A stretch of DNA of 41,480 nt, from assembly GCA_016471375.1 (NCBI GenBank), contig WGLZ01000023.1:1-41480 (forward strand). Reading direction: 5' to 3'. This DNA is from Cyanobacteria bacterium RI_101 (GTDB lineage: Bacteria > Cyanobacteriota > Cyanobacteriia > Cyanobacteriales > Microcystaceae). This document shows, piece after piece, positions 15,942-24,337 of the stretch. Positions within the stretch are counted from its first letter, which is position 1. Every line of letters starts with the position of its first letter. The position numbers and the translations under genes are program-made. The notes under the pieces are model-generated. The model ran no database searches. It worked only from the letters and a program-made list of their open reading frames with translations, and was not told the origin of the DNA.

Positions 15942-17543
15942 TCATTGCGATTTTTCGTAAACCCAGCGCCGATTTCGGCCCTGCGCTTTAGCTTGGTACA
16001 ACGCCTGATCCGCTTGTTCGACTAAGGTCTGGGGACTGTCGGAAAAGCTGGGAATTAAAGAAGCTACTCCCACGCTGACGGTGAGGGTGGGTTGGATAGG
16101 AGAGGCTTCATGGCGTATGCCTAACTCCTCTATTATCTGCCCAATATTTTCCGCCACCTGAACGGCGCCGGCTAGATTGGTATTGGGGAGTAAGACCGTG
16201 AACTCTTCGCCGCCGTAGCGGGCCACGCAATCGCCATAACGATGGGTAATCCGGGTCAACGCTTGGGCGACCTGCGTTAGGCACTTATCTCCCTCGGGAT
16301 GTCCGTAAAAGTCGTTATAGGCTTTGAAATGATCCACATCTAGCATCAGTAGAGATAAGGGCTGGCTCTCCCTGAGTAAACGGCGCCATTCTCCCTCCAA
16401 CACGCGATCAAAACAGCGCCGATTAGCCACCTGGGTTAGCGGGTCGGTGTTAGCTAATTTCTCTAGTTCTTGATTGGCGATTTCCAAGCGCTGTCGGGCG
16501 GTTACTAATTCGCAGGTTTGACACTCCACTTGATTTTCCAAGGACTCAATCATTTTTTTCAAAGCGTTTTGGGCCGCTTCTCGTTCCTGAGTCAGCGCCG
16601 TAAACACTAAGGCGGTTAAAGATAAAATGCCGGTGAAGGACTGAAGAAAAATGAGGGGATGGGTCTGGAAAACTTGAACAAAAACGCCATAACCTTTGGC
16701 TGTGGCGCCAAGGGCGACCATTGTTACCCAAGCGACGACGAGGTTAGCGGCGAGTCCCCCAAACAGGAACACTGACAATAAAACGAGGGGAAGATAAAGG
16801 TAGGCGATAGGATAGTTTTTAATAAAGGTTAAATAACTAACCGTTAACACGGCCAAAATCAGCACGGCGAATTCTAACTTTTTATGGCTAATTTTAAATC
16901 CCGTCCTAAAGCGCGGGAGAATGAGAATCGGCGAAAAAACAAGATTGGCAAGGGCGTTGGCCAACCACCAGGTAATCAAAGAAAATAAGATCTTGTCCTG
17001 ATGGATAACCCCCGTTATCGCCAAGGCGCCGGCGCCGAGAATGGCGGAAGAGAGGGGAGCGAGGAGGGCGGCTTGAACAAAAGCGAGGGTCGTCTTAATC
17101 CGAATAAAGGGATTTTGTACGGCGGGGGGACAAAAAAAATCTCCCAACCCGTTAGTTGAATTTTCGCTAATGGATTCTTGCGCAAGAGATTTCTTGATCC
17201 AAATATTGGCTAAAATCGGCTGGATAATATCCGCTAAGGAAAAGGTTATCGCCAAGAGTAAAAAAGGAATCGGCGATACGAGCGGGGAGACATTTCCTAG
17301 GACTCCTATGGCGCCGAGAATAGATCCGCCGAGGATTCCCAATAAAATTTTATGCTCAAAGTGAAAGAAAAGACTAAGGGAAAGGGCCGAGGGCAACCAG
17401 AGGGGCGCAATCCGGTCTGAAGGATCGAGGTTGATAAATTGATAACTGATTTGGATACAAATCAAGTAAAGGAGCGCCGCCGCTATATTTATTAATATAA
17501 GTAACTGTCTAGACCGCCACTCTACGTAACGCCCAAAAAACAT
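15942..17543 (-). CDS. MASE1-GGDEF diguanylate cyclase
   Basis: The 533-residue protein begins with a MASE1-type sensory region of about eight membrane helices (residues about 12-325; APLWLPSALSLSLFF is the conserved start). A coiled-coil linker (about 330-372) and a GGDEF domain (about 375-530) follow. The active site reads YGGEEF, one of the accepted forms, and DVDHFKAYNDFYGHPEGD supplies the metal- and GTP-binding residues. RYGD stands exactly five residues before GGEEF and is an intact inhibitory I-site (RxxD), so product feedback is expected. It should make cyclic di-GMP in response to an unknown membrane signal. The base composition is more AT-rich than that of its neighbours. Confidence 0.92.
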   Translation of the reverse strand: MFFGRYVEWRSRQLLILINIAAALLYLICIQISYQFINLDPSDRIAPLWLPSALSLSLFFHFEHKILLGILGGSILGAIGVLGNVSPLVSPIPFLLLAITFSLADIIQPILANIWIKKSLAQESISENSTNGLGDFFCPPAVQNPFIRIKTTLAFVQAALLAPLSSAILGAGALAITGVIHQDKILFSLITWWLANALANLVFSPILILPRFRTGFKISHKKLEFAVLILAVLTVSYLTFIKNYPIAYLYLPLVLLSVFLFGGLAANLVVAWVTMVALGATAKGYGVFVQVFQTHPLIFLQSFTGILSLTALVFTALTQEREAAQNALKKMIESLENQVECQTCELVTARQRLEIANQELEKLANTDPLTQVANRRCFDRVLEGEWRRLLRESQPLSLLMLDVDHFKAYNDFYGHPEGDKCLTQVAQALTRITHRYGDCVARYGGEEFTVLLPNTNLAGAVQVAENIGQIIEELGIRHEASPIQPTLTVSVGVASLIPSFSDSPQTLVEQADQALYQAKAQGRNRRWVYEKSQ

Positions 17544-17699
17544 ACTTCAGTTCTTCCTTGGATGAGATAAAAACGATTAGAGTACTATTAATAACGCACT
17601 TTTCCCCTGAAGATCCCTAGGGGAGCATCTCAACTTTGCAAATAGTACGCCTCAAGCCTTGACCCTCACCTTTGTATTAAACAATATCTCAACCTTCCT

Positions 17700-20180
17700 A
17701 TGACCGCGACCCCCGATTGGCTCCGTTTGCAAAAAGCCCTGGCCCTAGAGGCCGAGGGCGGCTTTCGAGATCTTCAGGGGAAACAGTACCGCTTTAGCGA
17801 ATTTTTGTGTCTTAGTTTAGGAACCCCAGCCCCCGCGGGAGCGCCGGCGGATCTACGACGGCGCTGGCAGGAATTAGCGCCCCAATTTCGGGACTATCCC
17901 CAGGCGGACTTGTCCCGGCGCCGGCAATTGGTGGCTTCGACCCGACAGTTTTTACTCAAACTCCGACACAGCTTAGAAAATCCCCCGCCAGAAGCGACTG
18001 TAACGCCCCAGGTGAAAACGGCGCCGGTGGCCTTTAATCCCAAGGCCAGCTTTAACTTAGCCACCCCCCTAGGTGAAATAAAAGACATCGGCAAGGCCAG
18101 GGCTAAGGCCCTGGGGTTACTGAACTTGAAAACCGTTCGCGACCTCCTCCTCTACTTTCCTAGGGACTACATCGACTACGCCCGCCAGGTCAGTATTGAG
18201 CAACTGACGGCGGGGGAAACCGTCACCCTAGTGGGGCGGGTGATTCGCAGTAACTGCTACACCAGCGCCAAAAATAAGAATTTAAACATTTTTGAAGTCC
18301 AGATCCGGGATCAGACGGGAAAAATTAAACTGACCCGCTTCTACGCCGGGAAACGCTTCGCCGAGCGGGGGTGGCAGGAGCGGATGAAGCGCCTCTATCC
18401 CCCCGGCGCCGTCATCGCCGCCTCGGGGTTGGTGAAGCAAAATAAATACGGGTTAACCCTAGACACCCCGGAAATCGAAGTTCTGGACTCCGCCACCGGG
18501 AGCCTTAATTCCCTCAACATTGGCCGCCTTTTGCCGGTTTATCCCCTGACAGAGGGCGCGACGGCGGACGCTCTGCGCCGCAGTGTGTTGGCGGTCTTGC
18601 CGGCGCTTAAAGATTGGGTCGATCCCCTACCGGCGCCGATTCGGGAGCGGTATCAACTCCTGCCCCTCGCTCTGCCGGAAGCGCAAAGCGGGGTCAAAAA
18701 GGCGGCTCTGCTCCAGATCCATTTCCCGGAAGACCGGGATTTACTGAACCAAGCTAGACGGCGCCTGATTTTTGACGAATTTTTTTACCTACAACTGGGC
18801 TTTCTCCAACGGCGCCGGCAACGTCAAGCCCAAGCGGTCAGCGTTCCCCTCCGGGGTCAGGGGCAACTGATCCAGCGCTTTACCGAAATCCTACCCTTTG
18901 CCCTCACCGGCGCCCAGGAACGGGTGGTGCAGGAAATTTTAGCGGATCTGGAAAAAACCGAACCCATGAATCGCTTAGTCCAGGGAGACGTGGGGTCGGG
19001 CAAAACCGTGGTGGGGGTCTTCGCCATTCTGGCGGCCCTGCAATCCGGCTACCAGGCGGCGCTGATGGCGCCCACGGAAGTGCTGGCGGAGCAACATTAC
19101 CGCAAGCTGGTGACTTGGTTTAACGCCCTCTCTCTACCGGTGGAACTGTTAACCGGCTCGACGCCCCTCCGTAAACGGCGCCAAATCCATAGCCAACTGG
19201 AAAGCGGGGAACTGCCCTTGCTGGTGGGCACCCACGCCTTGATCCAAGATCCCGTTAACTTTAACCGTTTGGGGCTGGCGGTGATTGACGAGCAACACCG
19301 CTTCGGGGTGGAGCAACGGGCGAAACTCCTAGCCAAAGGAACGGCGCCCCACGTCCTCAGCATGACCGCCACCCCTATTCCCCGCACCCTGGCGCTGACC
19401 CTCCACGGGGATCTGGACGTGAGCCAAATCGACGAACTGCCCCCCGGTCGGCAACCGATCCAGACCCAGGTGATTACGGCCAAAGAGCGCCCCCAACTCT
19501 ACGATTTAATCCGCCGGGAAGTGGCCCAGGGACGGCAAATTTATATCATTTTTCCGGTGATTGAAGAGTCGGAAAAGTTGGACGTTAAAGCCGCGACGGA
19601 GGAATACCAAACCCTCTCCAGCGCCGTTTTTCCCAACTTTCGTATCGGCCTCCTCCACGGGCGCCTGAGTTCGGCGGAGAAAGATCAGGTTTTAACCGCC
19701 TTCCGGGACGGGGAAACCCAAATTATCGTTTCCACCACGGTCATTGAAGTGGGAGTGGATGTGCCCAACGCCACCGTGATGGTGATTGAAAACGCCGAGC
19801 GCTTCGGCTTATCCCAACTGCACCAACTGCGGGGCCGGGTCGGTCGCGGCGCCTATAGTTCCTATTGTTTTTTACTCACCAATAGCCGCAATCCCGACGC
19901 CCGCCAGCGCCTAGCGGTCTTGGAAGAATCCCAGGACGGCTTTTTTATCGCCGAAATGGATCTGCGCCTCCGGGGGCCGGGGGAAGTGTTGGGCACCCGT
20001 CAGTCGGGTTTGCCGGATTTTGCCCTGGCCAGTTTAACGGAACATCAGGATACCTTAACTCTAGCTAGGGAAGCGGCGGAAGCGTTGATGATCGCCGATC
20101 CGACGTTAGAAAACTATCCGGCGCTGGGCCGGGAATTAGCCCGACGACAAGAAAAACTCCTCGGCGCGGCGCTGTTATAA
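17700..20180 (+). CDS. recG: ATP-dependent DNA helicase RecG
   Basis: The 826-residue protein is longer than E. coli RecG (693) because of an N-terminal extension of about 120 residues, common in cyanobacteria. The wedge/OB domain (about 150-330) includes GLLNLKTVRDLLLYFPRDYIDY. Helicase motifs are Walker A GDVGSGKT (about 429), DEQHRFGVEQR (about 528), MTATPIPRTLALTLHGDLD, VGVDVPNATVMVIENAERFG and QLRGRVGRG. It remodels stalled replication forks and branch-migrates Holliday junctions. The gene stands alone and converges on mntB with a 38-bp gap. Confidence 0.97.
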   Translation: MTATPDWLRLQKALALEAEGGFRDLQGKQYRFSEFLCLSLGTPAPAGAPADLRRRWQELAPQFRDYPQADLSRRRQLVASTRQFLLKLRHSLENPPPEATVTPQVKTAPVAFNPKASFNLATPLGEIKDIGKARAKALGLLNLKTVRDLLLYFPRDYIDYARQVSIEQLTAGETVTLVGRVIRSNCYTSAKNKNLNIFEVQIRDQTGKIKLTRFYAGKRFAERGWQERMKRLYPPGAVIAASGLVKQNKYGLTLDTPEIEVLDSATGSLNSLNIGRLLPVYPLTEGATADALRRSVLAVLPALKDWVDPLPAPIRERYQLLPLALPEAQSGVKKAALLQIHFPEDRDLLNQARRRLIFDEFFYLQLGFLQRRRQRQAQAVSVPLRGQGQLIQRFTEILPFALTGAQERVVQEILADLEKTEPMNRLVQGDVGSGKTVVGVFAILAALQSGYQAALMAPTEVLAEQHYRKLVTWFNALSLPVELLTGSTPLRKRRQIHSQLESGELPLLVGTHALIQDPVNFNRLGLAVIDEQHRFGVEQRAKLLAKGTAPHVLSMTATPIPRTLALTLHGDLDVSQIDELPPGRQPIQTQVITAKERPQLYDLIRREVAQGRQIYIIFPVIEESEKLDVKAATEEYQTLSSAVFPNFRIGLLHGRLSSAEKDQVLTAFRDGETQIIVSTTVIEVGVDVPNATVMVIENAERFGLSQLHQLRGRVGRGAYSSYCFLLTNSRNPDARQRLAVLEESQDGFFIAEMDLRLRGPGEVLGTRQSGLPDFALASLTEHQDTLTLAREAAEALMIADPTLENYPALGRELARRQEKLLGAALL

Positions 20181-20218
20181 ACAGAAGACCTAGCGGCGCC
20201 GGGCGCGACCCGATCTCC

Positions 20219-21064
20219 CTAGCGCCGAGAGCGCCAACGAACGAGCAGGCCGTGTTTCGGCGCTAACAGGAGGGCGATTAAAAATAAAAGAGTTTGCAGG
20301 AGCACAATACAGCCCCCCGTGGAGCCGTCCAAATGATAGCTAAGGTAGGCGCCCCCAAGGCTGGAGAGAACGCCGGAGGCGACGGCGACGGCGAGCATCC
20401 GGTCAAAGCGGTCGCAGAGAAGATAGGCGGTGGCGCCGGGAGTAATCAGCATGGCGACCACCAGAATAATACCCACGGTCTGCAAACCCGCTACGGCGGT
20501 GAGGGAGAGGAGAGACAGCAGAGCGTAGTATAAAAACTGAGTATTTAACCCGAGAGAGCGGGCTTGGATGGGGTCAAAACAGAAAAGCAATAAATCTTTA
20601 CGAAGTAAAAAAAGCGCCGTTAGGGCGATAACGCTGATCAAGCCAGTTTGGATCAGATCTGCCTGGGAAATCCCTAAAACATTGCCAAATAAAATATGGG
20701 TTAAATCCAGGGAACTACGAATTTTAGATACTAAGATTAAGCCCAGGGCAAAAAAGCCGGTAAAGACAATGCCAATGACCGTGTCTTCCTTAATCCGACT
20801 CTGGGATTCAATAAAGCCAATTAACCAAACCGATAGTAAGCCAAAAATAAAAGCGCCGAGGGCCAGGGGCAAATTTAACGCGTAGGCCAAGACCACGCCG
20901 GGCAAAACCGCGTGGGAGACGGCGTCCCCCATTAGCGCCCAGCCCTTGAGAATTAAAAAACAGGAGAGCGCCGCGCAAACCGTTCCCACCAAGGCGCTAA
21001 TCCCTAAAGCCTTGAGCATAAAGGCGTGTTGCAGGGGCGCCCAAAGCCAAGCGCCTAACTCCAT
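20219..21064 (-). CDS. mntB: Manganese ABC transporter, permease
   Basis: The 281-residue protein has eight or nine membrane helices and belongs to the metal ABC-3 permease family. Signature parts include LVGTVCAALSCFLILKGWALMGDAVSHAVLPGVVLAY and LLVVAMLITPGATAYLL-type sequence at VGIILVVAMLITPGATAYLLCDR. I chose the ATG at 21062-21064 (MELGAWLWAP), which overlaps the end of mntA by 10 bp and suggests translational coupling. Family members carry Mn, Zn or Fe; the assignment to Mn rests on the whole operon resembling Synechocystis mntCAB and on the binding protein. Confidence 0.9.
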   Translation of the reverse strand: MELGAWLWAPLQHAFMLKALGISALVGTVCAALSCFLILKGWALMGDAVSHAVLPGVVLAYALNLPLALGAFIFGLLSVWLIGFIESQSRIKEDTVIGIVFTGFFALGLILVSKIRSSLDLTHILFGNVLGISQADLIQTGLISVIALTALFLLRKDLLLFCFDPIQARSLGLNTQFLYYALLSLLSLTAVAGLQTVGIILVVAMLITPGATAYLLCDRFDRMLAVAVASGVLSSLGGAYLSYHLDGSTGGCIVLLQTLLFLIALLLAPKHGLLVRWRSRR

Positions 21065-21855
21065 GACAGACTCTCCCGTTCTAGGCTTAACCAAGACTGG
21101 GGAGACTCCCGGCGCTCGGGACGATCAAAGGCCAGTCTCAGATTTTCCGGGGTAAAAACGGCGCCGGTTTCTCCGTAGGCCAGGAGGGTGCGATTAATCA
21201 AAATCACCTGGTCGCAAAAGGTTTTAATGGAATCTAAATTATGGGTGGAAATTAAAATCGTATGACCCTCTTTTTGTAAAGTTAAGAGGCGCTGGATCAT
21301 CATTTTTTCCGTGCGAATATCCACGCCGCTAAAGGGTTCGTCCAGCAACAGTAACGACGGTTGCGGCGCCGAGTCCAGGGTCGCGATTTGAGCCAGGGCC
21401 CGCGCGAGGAAAACCCGTTTTTTCTGCCCCCCGGAGAGTTCCCCAATCTGGCGCTCTCGATAGGATAAAAGATCTACTTGTTCTAAACTTTGACGGACGA
21501 TTTCCCGATCCTCGGGCCGGGGGCGACGCAACCAATTCAAACGCCCGTAGCGCCCCATCATCACCACCTCCTCTACCGCGACGGGAAACTGCCAATCCAC
21601 CGCTTCTGTTTGGGGCATATAGGCGATTAACTGTTGTTTCTGGGCCGAGGCAATCCGGCGGCCATAGATCTCAATTTCCCCGGAGCGGGGGCGGACAAAG
21701 CCCATCAGCGCCTTAAAGAGGGTGGATTTACCGGCGCCGTTCATCCCCGCCAAACCGCAGAGGACGCCCTGGGGCAGGGTTAGGGCGCCGACCTGGAGGG
21801 CGATTCGCCCGCGGTAGGCGACCGTGAGATCTCGGAGGGAGAGACTGGGAATCAT
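21055..21855 (-). CDS. mntA: Manganese ABC transporter, ATP-binding protein
   Basis: The 266-residue ATPase has Walker A GMNGAGKSTLFKAL (about 36-49), the Q-loop in AYMPQTEAVDWQFP, the ABC signature LSGGQKKRVFLARALAQ, Walker B LLLLDEPFSGVD and the H-loop ISTHNLDS. All are intact. The PQ-x-VDWxFP text is typical of metal-uptake ATPases of this family. Its ATG overlaps the mntC stop as ATGA. It works at the cytoplasmic face of the plasma membrane with MntB and MntC. Confidence 0.93.
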   Translation of the reverse strand: MIPSLSLRDLTVAYRGRIALQVGALTLPQGVLCGLAGMNGAGKSTLFKALMGFVRPRSGEIEIYGRRIASAQKQQLIAYMPQTEAVDWQFPVAVEEVVMMGRYGRLNWLRRPRPEDREIVRQSLEQVDLLSYRERQIGELSGGQKKRVFLARALAQIATLDSAPQPSLLLLDEPFSGVDIRTEKMMIQRLLTLQKEGHTILISTHNLDSIKTFCDQVILINRTLLAYGETGAVFTPENLRLAFDRPERRESPQSWLSLERESLSWS

Positions 21856-22778
21856 GGGGCGAGTCCTTGGATCAGGGTGTTGACGTTGTGTTCGAGAAGC
21901 TGGAGGTAAGTCGGCGCCGGGCCGTCGGGGGGAGAGAGGGAATCCACGTAGAAGACCCCGCCGTAGCGAGCGCCGCTTTCCCGGGCCACCTGACGCTGGG
22001 TTTGATCGTTGACGGTGCTTTCGCAGAAGACTGCCGGGATTTGTTTGGTTTTAACCGCCTCAATCACCCGGGCCGTCTGTTTCGGGGAGCCTTGCCGTTC
22101 GGCGTTGACGGGCCAGAGATAAATTTCCTGTAAGCCGTAGTCCCGAGCCAGATAGGAAAAAGCGCCTTCGCAACTGACCAAATAGCGTTTCTCGGGGGGA
22201 ATCTGAGCGATCGCTTGCCGCAGGCGTTGATCGAGGGCGCGGATTTGGTTTTGATAGACTCCGGCGTTTTTTGCGTAAGTTTCGGCGTTGGCGGGATCGA
22301 GTTGGCTCAAGGCCCGGCGGATGTTGTCAACGTAAATCAGCGCGTTTTGGGGAGACATCCAGGCGTGGGGATTGGGCTTCCCGGCGTAGGCGTCGCTGGC
22401 GATGGGGAGAGGTTGAACCCCTTGGCTCAGGGTAGCCCGGGGAGCCTGGGGTAAATTTTGGTAAAAACGCTCGGCCCAACGCTCTAGATTTAAACCGTTA
22501 TCCAGAATTAACTGGGCGCTTTGTCCCCGTTCCAGATCCTGGGGCGTGGGTTCATAGCTGTGAATTTCAGCGCCGGGTTTAACTAAAGACTCGACGGTTA
22601 AGCTCTCCCCCGCCACGGTCTGGGCCATATCGGCTAGGACGGTGAAGGTCGTCAACACTTGAGCTTTCGCCTGGGCGTTGTCCGCCGACGGCGCTTGACA
22701 GGCCCCTAAACCCAATACGGTTAAGACCCCTAAAAGGAAAATCCGCCTGTCTCGTCCCTCCATGCCGCCAATTCTCAT
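21852..22778 (-). CDS. mntC: Manganese-binding lipoprotein of the ABC transporter
   Basis: The 308-residue solute-binding protein of the ZnuA/MntC cluster 9 family has a signal peptide and lipobox (LGVLTVLGLGACQ, Cys27). The metal ligands expected for MntC are visible: His in GAEIHSYEPTPQD, His in NPHAWMSPQN, Glu in FCESTVNDQTQ and Asp in FYVDSLSPPDG. There is no His-rich acidic loop as in zinc-binding ZnuA, which supports manganese. QRGSPKQTARVIEAVK-type sequence is present at ERQGSPKQTARVIEAVK. It is first in the operon mntC-mntA-mntB. A second ATG five codons in is an alternative start. Direct repeats upstream suggest response-regulator control. Confidence 0.93.
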   Translation of the reverse strand: MRIGGMEGRDRRIFLLGVLTVLGLGACQAPSADNAQAKAQVLTTFTVLADMAQTVAGESLTVESLVKPGAEIHSYEPTPQDLERGQSAQLILDNGLNLERWAERFYQNLPQAPRATLSQGVQPLPIASDAYAGKPNPHAWMSPQNALIYVDNIRRALSQLDPANAETYAKNAGVYQNQIRALDQRLRQAIAQIPPEKRYLVSCEGAFSYLARDYGLQEIYLWPVNAERQGSPKQTARVIEAVKTKQIPAVFCESTVNDQTQRQVARESGARYGGVFYVDSLSPPDGPAPTYLQLLEHNVNTLIQGLAP

Positions 22779-22815
22779 ATTTTTTTCATAATTCCCACTT
22801 TAACACGGCGTCGAG

Positions 22816-22835
22816 AGATTATGAGAAGATTATGA
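22816..22835. promoter_or_regulatory. Direct repeat, 11-bp period, upstream of mntC
   Basis: AGATTATGA occurs at 22816-22824 and again at 22827-22835, exactly 11 bp apart. A related ATTATGAAA/TTTCATAAT arm lies nearer the start codon at about 22786-22794, in inverted orientation. The sites are 38-57 bp before the mntC ATG, where a repressor would act. Two half-sites one helical turn apart suit an OmpR-type regulator. In Synechocystis mntCAB is controlled by the OmpR-type ManR, so a ManR-like protein is the natural guess, by inference. Confidence 0.5.
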
Positions 22836-22934
22836 AAGGAGCGTTCCCCCATTTGTCGGCGCTGTTCCTCTGTTTGGATATTCAAGCCCGCGGGGAAGAT
22901 AGGAGGATTTAGACTAGCGCCGGCCCCCGTCTCT

Positions 22935-24257
22935 TCAAGATCGTTGAAGCTTGGCGATAAAAAAGCCGTCTCCCCACCAGGCGTCGGGCCAACAGGTTAA
23001 GGTTTCTTGGGTTTCTTGGGAATCCGGCGCCGTTAGGGAAATTAAACGCCACTGAGGATGGGCGTTTAGAAAAGTCTGGATCTGGGCCTGATTTTCCTCG
23101 GGGTTGAGCGTACAAGTGGCGTAAACCAAAACGCCCCCCGGTTTCACCCAGGTGGCGGCTTGGGTCAACAGCGCCGCTTGGAGGGTTAACAACTCGGGGA
23201 GCTTGCCCAGAATTGGGCGCCAGCGGAGGTCGGGATTGCGGTGGAGGGTGCCGAGACCGGAGCAAGGAACGTCCGCTAAGACTCGGTCTAGGGGCCAAGG
23301 GGGCGTAAAGGTTCGAGCGTCGGCGCTTTCAGACTGAATACTGGTTAACCCCAGACGGCGCTGGGTTTGCTGGAGTTTCTGGAGACGAGACGAGGTGGGG
23401 TCTAGCGCTAAAATTCGGCCTTGATCCCCCATTAATTCCGCCAAATGGGTGGTTTTTCCCCCCGGCGCCGCGCAGGCGTCCCCAATACTTTCCCCAGGTT
23501 GGGGGTCGAGGCAATGGCTCACCCACTGGGCCGGCGCCGATTGCACCGTCCAAAGCCCCTCCTGAAAACCGGGCAGTTGCGGAATACTACCCCGCCCCGG
23601 CAGGCGGAGCGCCTGGGGTAAACCTGGCAAGGGATGACTGTCAATACCGGCTTCGGCGAACTGGGTTTGAAGCGCCTCCCGAGTGGTTTTGAGGGGGTTA
23701 ATCCGTAGATCGAGGGGCGGCGTTTGGTTAAAGGCTTGGCAAATTCTTTGGGCCCGGTCATAGCCCCAGCGTTCCAGAAAGAGATCCACAATCCAATCGG
23801 GAAAACTCTCCTCCACCCCCAAGCGCCGGGCCGGATCCTCCGGGAGAATCAGGGGATCTTGCCCTCCTTCGCTGTGACGTAAATAGGCCCGCAAAATCCC
23901 GTTCACCACTTTGCTCAACCCCCCTAAACCGTTTTCCTTGGCTAAATCCACTGAAGTATTCACCGCCGCCGAGGGGGGAACCTGGTCTAAATAACGCAGT
24001 TGGTACAGCCCTAACTGGAGCGAGCGCCGGAGCGCCGGGGGTTGTTGGGCGCCGGGGCGTTGGCTAAATTGGCTAATCAGGGCGTCCAAGGTTCGTTGCC
24101 AGCGGACGACGCCGTAAACCAGTTCCGTGGCTAACCCTCGATCCTGGGGGGACAGCGCCGTTTTTTGCAACGCCCGGTCGAGCGCTAGATCCGGATAGGT
24201 ATCCCGGCGGTCTAAGTCCCGCAATACCTGAAAAGCGACTTGCCGGGGGGAGGTCAT
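22935..24257 (-). CDS. rsmB: 16S rRNA (cytosine-967 C5) methyltransferase
   Basis: The 440-residue protein carries an N-terminal NusB-like RNA-binding domain (about 1-135; DRALQKTALSPQDRGLATELVYGVVRW) and a C-terminal Rossmann methyltransferase. The SAM-binding motif is DACAAPGGKTTHLAEL. The two functional cysteines of m5C enzymes are present, in DVPCSGLGTLHRNPDLRW and YATCTLNPEENQ. It methylates C967 of 16S rRNA (E. coli numbering) during ribosome assembly. It is on the minus strand upstream of, but 156 bp away from, the mntC operon. Confidence 0.95.
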   Translation of the reverse strand: MTSPRQVAFQVLRDLDRRDTYPDLALDRALQKTALSPQDRGLATELVYGVVRWQRTLDALISQFSQRPGAQQPPALRRSLQLGLYQLRYLDQVPPSAAVNTSVDLAKENGLGGLSKVVNGILRAYLRHSEGGQDPLILPEDPARRLGVEESFPDWIVDLFLERWGYDRAQRICQAFNQTPPLDLRINPLKTTREALQTQFAEAGIDSHPLPGLPQALRLPGRGSIPQLPGFQEGLWTVQSAPAQWVSHCLDPQPGESIGDACAAPGGKTTHLAELMGDQGRILALDPTSSRLQKLQQTQRRLGLTSIQSESADARTFTPPWPLDRVLADVPCSGLGTLHRNPDLRWRPILGKLPELLTLQAALLTQAATWVKPGGVLVYATCTLNPEENQAQIQTFLNAHPQWRLISLTAPDSQETQETLTCWPDAWWGDGFFIAKLQRS

Positions 24258-24337
24258 GGGCGTTCAATGGGAGGGCAGGCTTAAAATCTAGCAAAATGGG
24301 GGGAGCGCCGTCCCCTGTTTTTCTCCCCCGCCCGTTT

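Noticed and set aside
21852-22778. Zinc (ZnuABC) assignment for the metal ABC transporter
   Set aside because: The binding protein lacks the His-rich loop typical of cyanobacterial ZnuA and has the His-His-Glu-Asp ligand set and gene order of MntCAB.
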